NCBI GenBank assembly: GCA_951813515.1
Contig: OX638346.1
Coordinates: 372,001-436,000 of the forward strand
Direction of reading: 5' to 3'
Length of the DNA stretch: 64,000 bases
DNA from: an uncultured Pseudomonadales bacterium
GTDB taxonomy: Bacteria; Pseudomonadota; Gammaproteobacteria; Pseudomonadales; Azotimanducaceae
Of the stretch, positions 55,450 to 63,889 are shown piece after piece; within the stretch, counting starts at the first letter, position 1; each line of letters starts with the position of its first letter. The notes under the pieces were generated by a model. The model made no database searches, was not told where the DNA came from, and was given only the letters and a program-made list of their open reading frames with translations. Both the position numbers and the translations under genes were made by a program.

Positions 55450-55637
55450 CTTGTTCTAGTCCTTGACGGTTACACAAAAGACCGCACCAGCGATGGAGAA
55501 AGTCAAGACTGGCACAATCCACAATGGCGGAGGAGAAATAAACCGGAAATTCAGGACGTAGTCAACGCAAAGTTTGCAGGCGCGATGGACCAAAGTCGCC
55601 ATCGCGACCGAATCCTTGAGGAATGCGGTCCAGTCCT

Positions 55638-56681
55638 TTACGTTGAACTGGCGTGCCCCTTCCTGATCTTCTGAATTTTCTCCAGAACGTCAATCAAATA
55701 GAGCGACTCTTCCCTCCCAAATTGCGGACATTCAGGCAGGCCCGCGGCCAGGCAGCGATGTACTGCTTCAGTCTGATAGAGAAAACCCTGTTGATTCGGA
55801 TAGGCCATGGGGATGCTCACGGATTCAGGTGTCGGGTATTCAAATCGATGCGCCGGTGCCGGCGTATTGGCATCCATGTAGCGTGACGGAACTTTCTGCG
55901 GCACACGAATCGTGATGGTCGTGGGGCAATGGGCCGGTTGTTCCAGAGTAATTCGTCCCTTGGAGCCGATGATCTCAGTGACTTCCGCGAATTCACTCGG
56001 ATAATGGATGAAGGACAGCACCGCACTCCTATCGTCAGAGTAGCCGAGTATCCCATGTCGACTGGTAGCCACAATGGACTCCGGCATCGCTTCAATACCG
56101 AAGGCCAGGACTGCCGCCTGAATCGTATAGATGGCATCGAAGTCCGCCTGCACCATCAGCACATCCCCAATCATGCCCTGCTCGAGCGCCCATCGGGCGT
56201 GTTCCACAGCCGGAAAGAACCGGGTCCAGAGGCCATGCTGAAGCATCACTCCCTGCCTGGCTGCAGCCTCATACATCTCTCTGGCGTCCGCGGATTCGCC
56301 GCCCATGGGTTTCTCGCACAACACATGTTTACCCGCCTCAACGGCAAGCAGGACGTGCTCCTTGTGAAGCGTATGTATGGTGCCTATATAGACGATGTCC
56401 ACATCAGGGGACGCCAGCATCTCGGCGTAACTGCCATAAGCGGACTCAATATCATGCTGAGCGGCGAAGTCCTCTGCGCGTTCTTTCGAGCGGGCCGCAA
56501 CAGCACTCACAGTCGCGCCTTTGCAGGCTCTGGTCGCCAGCGCCCACTGCCTCGAGATTTGCCCGGCACCAATAATGCCCCACCGCAATGGGAAGGCATC
56601 ATCATTCGGGTCTGTCAGGCCCAGACGAACATCCATGGGTGCAGACGGAGACAGCCCCGCCTCATCGTGTTGTGTTTTCAA
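55638..56681 (-). CDS. Gfo/Idh/MocA-family oxidoreductase
   Basis: A 347-residue NAD(P)-dependent oxidoreductase. WGIIGAGQISRQWA is the nucleotide-binding motif (about residues 34-47), YIGTIHTLHKEHVLLAVEAGKHVLCEKPM, quoted from its two ends, carries the conserved EKP lysine, and GLWTRFFPAVEHARW is the typical start of the C-terminal domain. Members oxidise or dehydrate sugars and cyclic polyols, and trans-dihydrodiol dehydrogenases belong here. It sits next to the selenoprotein and sulfatase genes, suggesting catabolism of a ring or sugar compound (inference). Confidence 0.92.
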   Translation of the reverse strand: MKTQHDEAGLSPSAPMDVRLGLTDPNDDAFPLRWGIIGAGQISRQWALATRACKGATVSAVAARSKERAEDFAAQHDIESAYGSYAEMLASPDVDIVYIGTIHTLHKEHVLLAVEAGKHVLCEKPMGGESADAREMYEAAARQGVMLQHGLWTRFFPAVEHARWALEQGMIGDVLMVQADFDAIYTIQAAVLAFGIEAMPESIVATSRHGILGYSDDRSAVLSFIHYPSEFAEVTEIIGSKGRITLEQPAHCPTTITIRVPQKVPSRYMDANTPAPAHRFEYPTPESVSIPMAYPNQQGFLYQTEAVHRCLAAGLPECPQFGREESLYLIDVLEKIQKIRKGHASST

Positions 56682-56793
56682 TAGGAACTCCCATAAGGCC
56701 CTTCATCTACATATTCCCATCCCGGCAGCGGCTGCGGAAGGGATCGCAGACGCACCCTCTCGTTGATCCGATCGGCTCTTCGTCGCTCAAGGA

Positions 56794-57513
56794 TCATCCC
56801 GAACCCGTCGGCGCGATGATCAACTCCCGGACCGTGATCTCAGGTGGCTGCTGGTACGCGAACACGACCGCCCCCGCGACATCGTCCGGACGCAGCCCGC
56901 CCTGCAGACGGTCCTTGTTGGCCTGATACGCCTCGATCAGATCCACCTGGGTCGACCGGCTGAGCAGCTCGGTATCCACCAGGCCGGGAGAGATCAGGAC
57001 GACCCGCACTCCGCGTCCGGCCGCTTCGGCGCGCAGTCCCTCGGTGAGGCCGCGGACGGCGAACTTCGTTCCGACGTATACCACGTGATTGGGACCGTAC
57101 CGGTGCCCCGCGGTTGACCCGATGTTGATGATGGTCCCCGCGCGCCGTTCGAGCATCGGAGCAAAGACCACGGACGTGGTGTTGAGCAACCCTACGACGT
57201 TGGTCTCGAACATCCCCTGCCAATGCTCCGGTTCCTGGTCCTTGAATGCTGCGAGGTTCAGCCAGCCGGCGTTGTTGACCAGCAGGTCCACCGGCCCATG
57301 CACCTCCTCCGCTTCGGACACCGCAGCGCGGAAGCCCTCGACATCGGCGACGTCGTTCTGCCGGCAGACGGTGTCGGGGAGATCCAGTTCCCGGAGGCGG
57401 TCCACGCGGCGGGCGGTCAGGAGCAGCGGATGGCCCGCCGCGCTGAGCGCCCGAGCGATTGCCGCGCCTATGCCGGCACTTGCTCCGGTGATCACTGCCA
57501 ATGGCTTGGTCAT
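56794..57513 (-). CDS. SDR-family NAD(P)-dependent oxidoreductase
   Basis: A 239-residue classical SDR. TGASAGIGAAIA is the cofactor motif at residues 9-20, NNAGWLNLAAF the structural motif, and Ser in IGSTAGHRYG with Tyr-x-x-x-Lys in VVYVGTKFAVRG the catalytic residues. The Arg after the first strand (TARRVDRL) favours NADP. It is on the same strand as the Gfo/Idh/MocA gene, 112 bp upstream of it, and divergent from the third sulfatase. Confidence 0.92.
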   Translation of the reverse strand: MTKPLAVITGASAGIGAAIARALSAAGHPLLLTARRVDRLRELDLPDTVCRQNDVADVEGFRAAVSEAEEVHGPVDLLVNNAGWLNLAAFKDQEPEHWQGMFETNVVGLLNTTSVVFAPMLERRAGTIINIGSTAGHRYGPNHVVYVGTKFAVRGLTEGLRAEAAGRGVRVVLISPGLVDTELLSRSTQVDLIEAYQANKDRLQGGLRPDDVAGAVVFAYQQPPEITVRELIIAPTGSG

Positions 57514-57751
57514 GGGCCTGTCTCATCCACTGCGTACGCCAGCGAGTTTCTCATGCCTGCGGGCGGGCAAGTAGATGCAAACGACCGGGATGCGACGTCA
57601 CACCCGAAATGGGGGAACTCGAACCACTCTGAATTGACCCCCGGAACAGTGTTTGCCAACCTGATCGGGCATGAGATGAACGACCTGTTGGCGACGTTAT
57701 GCGAAGCGTTGTTTGCAGCAGTTCCGGGAGCACATCGGCAGTCAGGTCACC

Positions 57752-59167
57752 ATGGCGAACAAAAGACCCAACATTCTCTGGATATACATCGAAGACCAGG
57801 ATCCGAGATACGGATGCTACGGCGAGACGCTGGTGGAAACGCCCAACATAGACGCCCTCGCAGCCGAGGGCGTGGTATTCGAGCGGGCTTACTCGCCGGC
57901 GCCGGTGTGCAGCCCCAGCCGCTCGGCGGTCATTACCGGCAGCTACGCGATTCGTCTGGGCACCCATGTCCAGCGCTCGAGCCGCTTTCCCGGCGAAGAG
58001 ATCTGCCTGCCGGAGGACCACAAGACCGTACCGGAGGTCTTCCGCGATGCCGGCTACTTCACCTTCAACAACGGCAAGGACGACTACAACTTCGCCCGTG
58101 ATCGAAGCATGTTGTATACCGCCGGCAACGATGCGCGGGAGCCGGACGGCAAGGTAAACGGCGGGGTGAGCCTGCAACGCGGCAGCGGCGACTGGCGCGA
58201 GTGTCCCGCCGATACGCCCTTCTTCGCACAGATACAGACCAACGGCGGCAAGGACGGCTACACGGCCGAGCAGGCATCGGAAATCCTGCAGCGTCTGGGG
58301 GTCGAGGATCCGGAACTCGTCAACCCTGACGATGTCACCGTGCCACCGCAATATCCGGACATTCCGGAAATGCGCGAGATGGTCGCCAACCAGCTCAACA
58401 CCATGCTGGTCAGCGACATCCTCGTGGGTCAGACGATCGAGCGCCTGAAGGCGGACGGACATTGGGGCAACACCATCATCTTCTTCCTGAGCGACCACGG
58501 CGCACTGTTCCCGCGCGCCAAGCAGATGTGCTACGAGGAGGGCCTGCACGTACCGTTGATGGCGGCCGCGCCGGGCATGCCGGACTTCCAGAAGCTGATC
58601 CCGCCGGGCACGCGGCGCAAGGAACCGGTCGCCACCCTGGACGTGGGCGCCACCTCACTGGAACTCGCCGGGATCACGGTGCCGGAGTACATGGACTCCG
58701 CCAACCTGTTCGAGGGACCCCAGCGCGAGCATGTGTTCTCGGCAAGGGACCGCTGCGAATGGGTGGTGGACAGGACCCGAAGCGCCATCGGTGACCGCTA
58801 TCACTACATCAGGAATTTCATGACCGACCGGCCCGTCGCGCAGCCCAATTTCCGCGACGTGTGGCCGGCGATCATCAAAACCCGGGAGATGTATGAACGC
58901 GGCGAGCTGACACCGGCCCAGGCAGCGGCCTATGGACCGAGGCCGGCGGAAGAACTGTACGATCTGCAGGAGGATCCACACGAAACGGTCAACCTGGCGG
59001 ACGACCCCGACCACCAGGAAATCCTCTCGGCCATGCGCGCGCTCGTGGAGGCCTGGATCGTGGATACGGATGACCGGGGGCAATACCCGGAATCGAAAGC
59101 GGCGCTCGCGGTCACCAAGAAGCAGTTTCGGAGGTGGTGCACGGACCCGATATTCGATGATGTTTGA
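57752..59167 (+). CDS. Sulfatase without signal peptide
   Basis: A 471-residue formylglycine sulfatase. RPNILWIYIEDQDPRYGCYGE opens the domain (first residues only are invariant), Cys53 lies in VCSPSRSAVITGSY, FFLSDHGALFPRAK holds later metal ligands and LYDLQEDPHETVNLAD is the C-terminal block. Similarity to the sulfatase at 49569 runs through whole blocks, so they are paralogues. The ATG at 57752 starts directly at the catalytic domain, so this one should be cytoplasmic; an in-frame TTG 39 bp upstream adds no signal peptide. Confidence 0.9.
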   Translation: MANKRPNILWIYIEDQDPRYGCYGETLVETPNIDALAAEGVVFERAYSPAPVCSPSRSAVITGSYAIRLGTHVQRSSRFPGEEICLPEDHKTVPEVFRDAGYFTFNNGKDDYNFARDRSMLYTAGNDAREPDGKVNGGVSLQRGSGDWRECPADTPFFAQIQTNGGKDGYTAEQASEILQRLGVEDPELVNPDDVTVPPQYPDIPEMREMVANQLNTMLVSDILVGQTIERLKADGHWGNTIIFFLSDHGALFPRAKQMCYEEGLHVPLMAAAPGMPDFQKLIPPGTRRKEPVATLDVGATSLELAGITVPEYMDSANLFEGPQREHVFSARDRCEWVVDRTRSAIGDRYHYIRNFMTDRPVAQPNFRDVWPAIIKTREMYERGELTPAQAAAYGPRPAEELYDLQEDPHETVNLADDPDHQEILSAMRALVEAWIVDTDDRGQYPESKAALAVTKKQFRRWCTDPIFDDV

Positions 59168-59298
59168 TTGCCGCTGTTCGTGCGATTTCGAGAGACCCCA
59201 GGAGTTTTCGCGTGTCTCGGCGAAGCCGGTCCAAGCCTGCTTGCCAGCGGCCAAGCACCCCAATTGAACCGATTCTCCCGCAGGCGTACGCTGGACGC

Positions 59299-59568
59299 AT
59301 GATCGCCGATACCGCCAGCATCCGTTCGGAACTCGAGCACCTGCGCGACCTGCCAACCCCGGTAAGGTCGTGGCTTGTCGAAGAAGGACTCGACGCCACT
59401 GACGACCCCGCCGTTTGGGTCTGGACGCTCGTCGAACGCGACGATGTCGACATGGACACGCTGAACCAGCTAAAGGCAATCGCGCGCGAGGTCGTTCGCG
59501 ATGCAACCGGTGGCCTCTGGGCCTATGTGCTGGTACGAGGTGCGGACGAAGCCAACGTAGCGGCGTGA
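59299..59568 (+). CDS. Small protein coupled to HEPN-like gene
   Basis: An 89-residue acidic protein (LPTPVRSWLVEEGLDATDDPAVWVWTLVERDDV in pieces of helices, ending GLWAYVLVRGADEA). Its stop overlaps the GTG of the next gene (GTGA), so the two are translationally coupled, the arrangement of a toxin-antitoxin module. I do not recognise the family; by position it is the candidate antitoxin. Confidence 0.6.
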   Translation: MIADTASIRSELEHLRDLPTPVRSWLVEEGLDATDDPAVWVWTLVERDDVDMDTLNQLKAIAREVVRDATGGLWAYVLVRGADEANVAA

Positions 59569-60074
59569 GTCTTCCCCGAGATTTGCTGGCGCAGGCCAGG
59601 CTCCTCGCGGCCAAGGAACCCAGCAGACCCAAGCAGGCCAGCCTGCGGCGCGCCGTTTCGGCCGCCTACTACGCACTGTTCCATTTGCGTGTCGGCGACG
59701 CCGTGCGACGCCTCCTGGCTGGAAGCGACCGTGAAGCGCTGCGTCACTGCCCGGGCCGCGCCTTCGATCACGCCGTCATGAAACGCGTCGCCGTGCAGTT
59801 CGCTCAGAGAGGCGTGTCCCCGAAGCTGGAGCCCGGATTGAACCAACTGCCCCTTCAGGAGGAGATCGTCCGAGTCGCGGCGGCTTTCGTCGACCTCCAG
59901 CAACAACGCCACGAGGCCGACTACGATATGGGCCGCTCGTTCACCCGGCTCGAGGTCCTAAGTCTCATCAGCGACGCCGAGGGCGCCTTCGTCGATTGGC
60001 GCGCCGTACGCCACTCGGTCCAGGCCGACACCTTCCTGATCGGGCTGCTCGCGTTCGAGAAGATTCGGCTCTAG
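59565..60074 (+). CDS. HEPN-like domain protein
   Basis: A 169-residue all-helical protein. RRAVSAAYYALFHLRVGDAVR is the conserved helix of HEPN-type proteins, and HEADYDMGRSFTRLEVL forms the C-terminal helix. HEPN proteins in small two-gene operons are often ribonuclease toxins or partners of nucleotidyltransferases. The strict RxxxxxH catalytic motif is not clear here, so ribonuclease activity is uncertain. The start GTG overlaps the upstream stop. No decay is seen, unlike the genes that follow. Confidence 0.7.
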   Translation: MSLPRDLLAQARLLAAKEPSRPKQASLRRAVSAAYYALFHLRVGDAVRRLLAGSDREALRHCPGRAFDHAVMKRVAVQFAQRGVSPKLEPGLNQLPLQEEIVRVAAAFVDLQQQRHEADYDMGRSFTRLEVLSLISDAEGAFVDWRAVRHSVQADTFLIGLLAFEKIRL

Positions 60075-60151
60075 GCGGCTCTCCTACGCCCCACTTCGTC
60101 CCCCCAACCCCGCACTATGTGTGCACCTGTCGCACCGATGCCCAGCGAGCT

Positions 60152-60179
60152 TTGACTCCCGACCGTCTGATATCATAAT
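60152..60179 (+). promoter_or_regulatory. Possible sigma-70 promoter before fitA remnant
   Basis: TTGACT at 60152-60157 and CATAAT at 60174-60179 with a 16-bp spacer, 55 bp before the fitA-like start. Both hexamers are close to consensus. Confidence 0.45.
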
Positions 60180-60233
60180 TTGCAGTCGCGCGGGTTCGGC
60201 AGATCGACTGCTCCCGCGACAGGAGGCAACGCG

Positions 60234-60490
60234 ATGAGCACAAGTCTCACCGTCCGGGACATCGATCCCGCCGACAAGTCTGGCTCAGGCGCGAAGCGCG
60301 CCATGTCCGCATGTGGATGGAAGAGTTCGTGCGCCGCCTGATCCACGAGAAGCGCGCCAAGACCGAGCATCGCCGCAAACCGTCCGAAGCCTTCGCACGC
60401 CACTTCGGTGAGGAGTACGGCGTCGACCTGCCGCCCCCGGCGCGTTGCGGCTACCGGCCGGCGTCATTTGCCGAAGAGGATGGCGAATGA
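60234..60490 (+). pseudogene. FitA/VapB-type antitoxin, frameshifted
   Basis: The ATG follows AGGAGGCAACGCG. The reading begins MSTSLTVRDIDPADK, the ribbon-helix-helix start of FitA-type antitoxins, then goes out of frame near 60278. In the next frame the sequence resumes as WLRREARHVRMWMEEFVRRLI and continues to a TGA at 60488-60490 with a normal tail. One missing base explains this. The toxin start overlaps the stop (ATGA). Confidence 0.75.
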
Positions 60491-60537
60491 CTGCCCCAGC
60501 TTGCCTGGTTGATCGACACGAACGTCGTCTCCGAAAC
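60487..60537 (+). pseudogene. PIN-domain (FitB/VapC) toxin, N-terminal fragment
   Basis: After ATGACTGCCCCAGC, one frame reads WLIDTNVVSETR, the start of a PIN-domain toxin with its first conserved Asp. The initiating ATG is out of frame with it because of a small indel, and the homology ends after about 17 codons where an unrelated gene fragment begins. The toxin is therefore inactive. Confidence 0.65.
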
Positions 60538-61264
60538 TCGAAGCCGAGCGGTTCTGGAACTTTCCGATAGCGGCGATCGAAGTGATGCTCGGCAACGCCA
60601 TCTACGACCGCTCCTACGAGGAGCGCGAACCGGAGGAGGTACGGGACCACGCCGGAGTGGTTGCTGGTCCTGAGTTTCCCTGGCGTGGACCGCTCCATTC
60701 GGATGGAAGATATGCAGCAAAGGCCGGGCGGGAAGCCGCCGCTACCGCAACCAGCGAATCGGCGAGTGCCTGAAAGAACTGGATCTGATCGAAGGGCGCT
60801 CGACCGGCGTACCGAAGATCCTGCGTACGATGCGCAACAACGGCTCGCCACCGCCGAGCTTCGAGACCGACGAGGATCGCATCTGGTTTCGCGTCCGGCT
60901 GCCGGCGCACGAGGAGTCTTCGCGGTCGGAAGATTGGGCAGAAGCAGAGCAACATACCGGACAGGATCCCGAACAAGATAAGTTATTGAGATGTATAGAA
61001 AGAGAGTTGCCCACCGAACAAGTCACCGAACAAGTCGGGCTCTTGGTCCTGGCGCTGACAGGTGAGATGCGCCGCCTTGAGTTGCAGGATCTTCTGCGCA
61101 TCGCACACCGCCCACAATTCTTGGAGACGTAACTCAATCCCGCACTCGAGGCTGGCCTCATCGAAATGACCTTGCCGGACAATCCCACGAGCAGAAACCA
61201 GCGGCACCGTCGCACGTCCGCCGGAGAGGCGCTGGCTCGCCAACTTACGGAGTCCGGCAAGTGA
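60538..61264 (+). pseudogene. AlbA/Schlafen-type ATP-binding regulator, C-terminal remnant
   Basis: The C-terminal part of an AlbA_2/HATPase-type transcriptional regulator, read across three frames: AIEVMLGNAIYDRSYEEREPEEV, then LVLSFPGVDRSIRMED, then RRYRNQRIGECLKELDLIEGRSTGVPKILRTMRNNG (each quoted in part), then a winged-helix tail. There are at least two frameshifts and a TAA at 61130-61132 where relatives have Tyr (ET-stop-LNPALEAGLIEM). The sequence continues to a TGA at 61262-61264. The N-terminal half is missing, lost at the junction with the toxin fragment. Confidence 0.75.
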
Positions 61265-61467
61265 ACTCCGCAATCATGGTCTCGAAGGTCTGGAGCTTCT
61301 TTAACACGCTGCGCGACGACGGCGTCGGCTACGTCAACTGCCTGGAGCAACTGAGATCGCGGAAGACTCGACTCTCAGCGGGAGACCCTCTATTCGTTGA
61401 GGGCAACGGGCCCATCGAACAAATCGGGCGCGTTGCAATCCGGGATCACAAGGGGCTGGCCGCGTGA
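61261..61467 (+). pseudogene. hsdM-hsdS deletion remnant
   Basis: A 68-codon open reading. The first 30 codons (IMVSKVWSFFNTLRDDGVGY) match the N terminus of type I modification subunit HsdM. The second half (GDPLFVEGNGPIEQIGRVAI) resembles a segment of specificity subunit HsdS. A large internal deletion joining the two genes would give this chimera. It starts GTG over the previous stop, and its own stop overlaps the fic-like GTG. The order hsdM, fic, hsdS is common in type I loci. Confidence 0.6.
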
Positions 61468-62101
61468 AGGGTCGTTACGACACGACGGGCAGTGTGGAGG
61501 CGCAGTTCGAGCCTGGTTCGAACGGCAGTGTGCTCGTCAACAAGCTCGGCATAGCCGACGCCGAAGAGATGGATGACGTCGAACTCGACCTGTTGAAACG
61601 GCTGCACGAGGATGTCTTCGACTCGGTGGAAACGGACCAACGCCTTACCGTTGCTGACATTCGTGAATGGCATCGCCGCTGGCTGGGTAACGTATACGTC
61701 TGGGCTGGCAGCTACCGCACACTCAACATGGGCAAGGGTGGCTTCCAGTTTGCGGCAAGTAGTCAAGTCCCGAGGCTCATGGACAATCTGGACCAGGACG
61801 TTCTTGCGGTTCGCACTCCCTGTACAGGAATGTCCGAAGATCAACTAGCCGAAGCAATCGCCGTCGTTCACGTTGAACTGATACTGATCCACCCGTTCCG
61901 GGAAGAAATGGTCGGTTGTCGCGTCTGCTCGCGAGCGTGATGGCGCTGCAGGCTGGCAGGCGTCAACTGGATTACACGCCTTGGGATGATCGAAAGACCG
62001 ACTACCTTGCCGCCATTCAGGCGGGCATGACCAACTATGAACCAATGAAGGGCTTGGTCAGGCAAGTGTTACACGAGACGGCAAGGAACGTAGATGATTG
62101 A
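61464..62101 (+). pseudogene. Fic-family protein frameshifted in its active site
   Basis: Starting at GTG 61464, the protein reads KGRYDTTGSVEAQFEPGS ... WHRRWLGNVYVWAGSYRT, the normal Fic fold, up to HPFRE near 61902. The catalytic motif HPFxxGNGR then breaks: loss of one G turns EGNGR into EMVGC and the frame ends at 61940. The next frame resumes exactly with RLLASVMALQAGRRQLDY and runs to a TGA at 62101. AMP-transferase activity should be lost. Confidence 0.85.
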
Positions 62102-62237
62102 TCCTTTCTTCAATCTCTCGCACCGGTTTCCCTGTCTCGATCGCCGTCGAACTGGCCACGCTGCGAATCGTTTGCCGGGTCGCCTTCGCAGAGTCGCGCA
62201 GGTGAGGATTGGTCGCGGAGAGCGTCTTGCTTTTCAC
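62058..62237 (-). CDS. Possible small hypothetical protein
   Basis: A 59-codon reading from a GTG with GAGGA just upstream (KSKTLSATNPHLRDSAKATRQ, then SSTAIETGKPVREIEERI). The SxTNPHLRD start resembles short uncharacterised proteins found near toxin-antitoxin genes. It overlaps the 3' end of the fic remnant on the other strand, which lowers confidence. Confidence 0.4.
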   Translation of the reverse strand: MKSKTLSATNPHLRDSAKATRQTIRSVASSTAIETGKPVREIEERINHLRSLPSRVTLA

Positions 62238-62287
62238 GTCCTCATTGTAGCCGACCAAGTTTCGACCCCACAACAACGGGAGCGACA

Positions 62288-62470
62288 AACCGCCGCTACC
62301 GCAACCGGCGAATCGGTGAGTTCCTGGAGGAACTGGACCTAGCTCAAGGGTGCTCGACCGGCGTGCCGAAGATTCTGCGGGCGATGCGCAACAACGGTTG
62401 GCTGGCACCACGGTTCGAGACCGACGATGATCGCATTTGGTTTCTCGTCCGGCTGCAGGCCCACCAGTCA
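62288..62470 (+). pseudogene. Second AlbA/Schlafen-type regulator fragment
   Basis: A short piece reading RRYRNRRIGEFLEELDLAQ then STGVPKILRAMRNNGWLAP and ETDDDRIWFLVRL. It is a diverged copy of 60738-60910, sharing most residues. No start, N-terminal domain or C-terminal tail is present. It abuts the truncated vapC. Confidence 0.75.
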
Positions 62471-62574
62471 TTCCCACCCAGGCGTGCAATGCCAGCAGCG
62501 CACAAGACAACCACTTGGAACATAATGAAAATCTCTCCTCACCCCTCAAGACACCCCCCAAGATACCCCACAAG

Positions 62575-62596
62575 TTACGTCCAGCAACGCACGCAT
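62575..62596 (-). pseudogene. vapC toxin, truncated after about seven codons
   Basis: The vapB stop overlaps an ATG (TGATG) from which the reading is MRALLDV, a typical VapC N terminus with the first catalytic Asp. After this the sequence is unrelated and joins the regulator fragment, so the toxin has been lost. Confidence 0.5.
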
Positions 62597-62847
62597 CAGT
62601 CACCGACTTCTTCCCGGAGGCGATCAATCAAAGCGTTTGTGACGATACCCCCGCGTTTCGGAAATGGACGAAAACCGCACTCCGCTTCGGTTTCGCTCGC
62701 TTGGTTCAAGTCGTCGTCCTGCTTCTCTCCGGCCAATGATCGCCGCAACAGGCTTGAGACCACGGCCCCCGCAGACGTCGACTCGCGCCGGGCAACCTTT
62801 TTCACCGCTATGAGCAGGTCGTCGTCAATGTTCAGGGTGGTCCGCAC
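62596..62847 (-). CDS. vapB: Orphan VapB-type antitoxin
   Basis: An 83-residue ribbon-helix-helix protein: MRTTLNIDDDLLIAVKKVAR is the classic DNA-binding start, followed by a linker and a C-terminal toxin-binding tail (FPKRGGIVTNALIDRLREE). The frame is intact. The cognate vapC is truncated immediately downstream, so it may persist only as a repressor or anti-toxin against related toxins. Confidence 0.82.
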   Translation of the reverse strand: MRTTLNIDDDLLIAVKKVARRESTSAGAVVSSLLRRSLAGEKQDDDLNQASETEAECGFRPFPKRGGIVTNALIDRLREEVGD

Positions 62848-63001
62848 AACGGTGACCCAACAGAAATTTGATGAAGCGATGCTACTAAATCACACATCAC
62901 ATATGACAGAACGCTGAACGGATGTACCGGGCCTTCGCCCACCGGGTATGCCGCAAGCGTTGCCGTCATCGACTGAGAACGCCTGTTCCATGTGAGGAGC
63001 G

Positions 63002-63889
63002 TTAGTCCAGTCTCCTGATCTCATTCGCCTCCCCCGTGGAGCCTTTCGTGACGCCGGAGACCTTGGAGTTCCTGCTTGAGACGCGCGGGAACTTCCGCGA
63101 CAGCTCCGGCCCGGCGGCGGTGAGACCGCCATCGACCAGAATCGTCTCTCCCGTCACGAATTCGGAATCGTCGCTCGCGAGGAAGAGCGCGGCGCCGGCC
63201 ACGTGGTCGGCCGTGCCGTGCGCCGGCCAGGGCTGAGATTTGGCAAAGGCCGCCCTGAGCGGATCAAGATCCTCACCATCGGCCCCGGGTCGGGTTCCCG
63301 CCGAAAGCGGTGTGGCGATAAATCCCGGGCAGATCGCGTTCACCCTGATCAGATCGGGCGCCAGTTCGACGGCCGCCGATTTCGAAAGGCTGATCACCGC
63401 CGCCTTCGCCGCCGAGTAGACCAGCGGGCCACCATCGCCGCTCAGTCCCGCGACGGAAGCGGTGTTGATGATGGACCCGCCCTTGCCGGCGCTCTGCATG
63501 ATTCTCGCCGCGTGCTTGATGCCCAGGAATACGCCCTTGGCAAGCACATCGAACGTGTAGTCCCAATCGCTCACGGTGGTCTCGGTGAGAGGACCCACGG
63601 CGCCGCCGACACCCGCATTGTTGAACACGATGTCCAGTCCGTCGTATTCGTCCAGCGCGCGCTGCAGCATGGCTTCGACATCGGGCTCGCTGGCCACGTC
63701 CGTTCGAATGAACGAAGCAAGCCCGCGATACCCCGCACCGTCAGCGGCGATGAGTGCGGCGTTCCCGGTCTCGGCGTTGTAGTCGGCGATCACCACCCTC
63801 GCGCCTTCCTCGAGAAAGCGCATGGCGGTCGCAAGGCCCATCCCGCTCGCGCCGCCGGTAATCACTGCCACCTTGTTCTCGAGTCTCAT
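63002..63889 (-). CDS. SDR-family NAD(P)-dependent oxidoreductase
   Basis: A 295-residue classical SDR. TGGASGMGLATA is the cofactor motif at residues 11-22; the acidic residue after strand 2 (VVIADYN) favours NAD. NNAGVGGAVG, Ser in INTASVAGLSG and Tyr-x-x-x-Lys in LVYSAAKAAV complete the active site, and GETILVDGGLTA is the usual C-terminal block. About 35 extra residues at the C terminus (KFPRVSSRNSKVSGVTKGS) are not part of the core fold. The gene is free-standing at the end of the window; substrate unknown. Confidence 0.92.
   Translation of the reverse strand: MRLENKVAVITGGASGMGLATAMRFLEEGARVVIADYNAETGNAALIAADGAGYRGLASFIRTDVASEPDVEAMLQRALDEYDGLDIVFNNAGVGGAVGPLTETTVSDWDYTFDVLAKGVFLGIKHAARIMQSAGKGGSIINTASVAGLSGDGGPLVYSAAKAAVISLSKSAAVELAPDLIRVNAICPGFIATPLSAGTRPGADGEDLDPLRAAFAKSQPWPAHGTADHVAGAALFLASDDSEFVTGETILVDGGLTAAGPELSRKFPRVSSRNSKVSGVTKGSTGEANEIRRLD

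Noticed and set aside
60538..61264. TAA or frame breaks as recoding events
   Set aside because: The break codon is TAA, which is not used for selenocysteine, and the same gene has frameshifts and lacks its N-terminal half, so decay is the simpler reading.
61905..61940. Programmed frameshift in fic
   Set aside because: No slippery heptamer or stimulatory hairpin is visible; a single-base deletion in a decayed neighbourhood is more likely.
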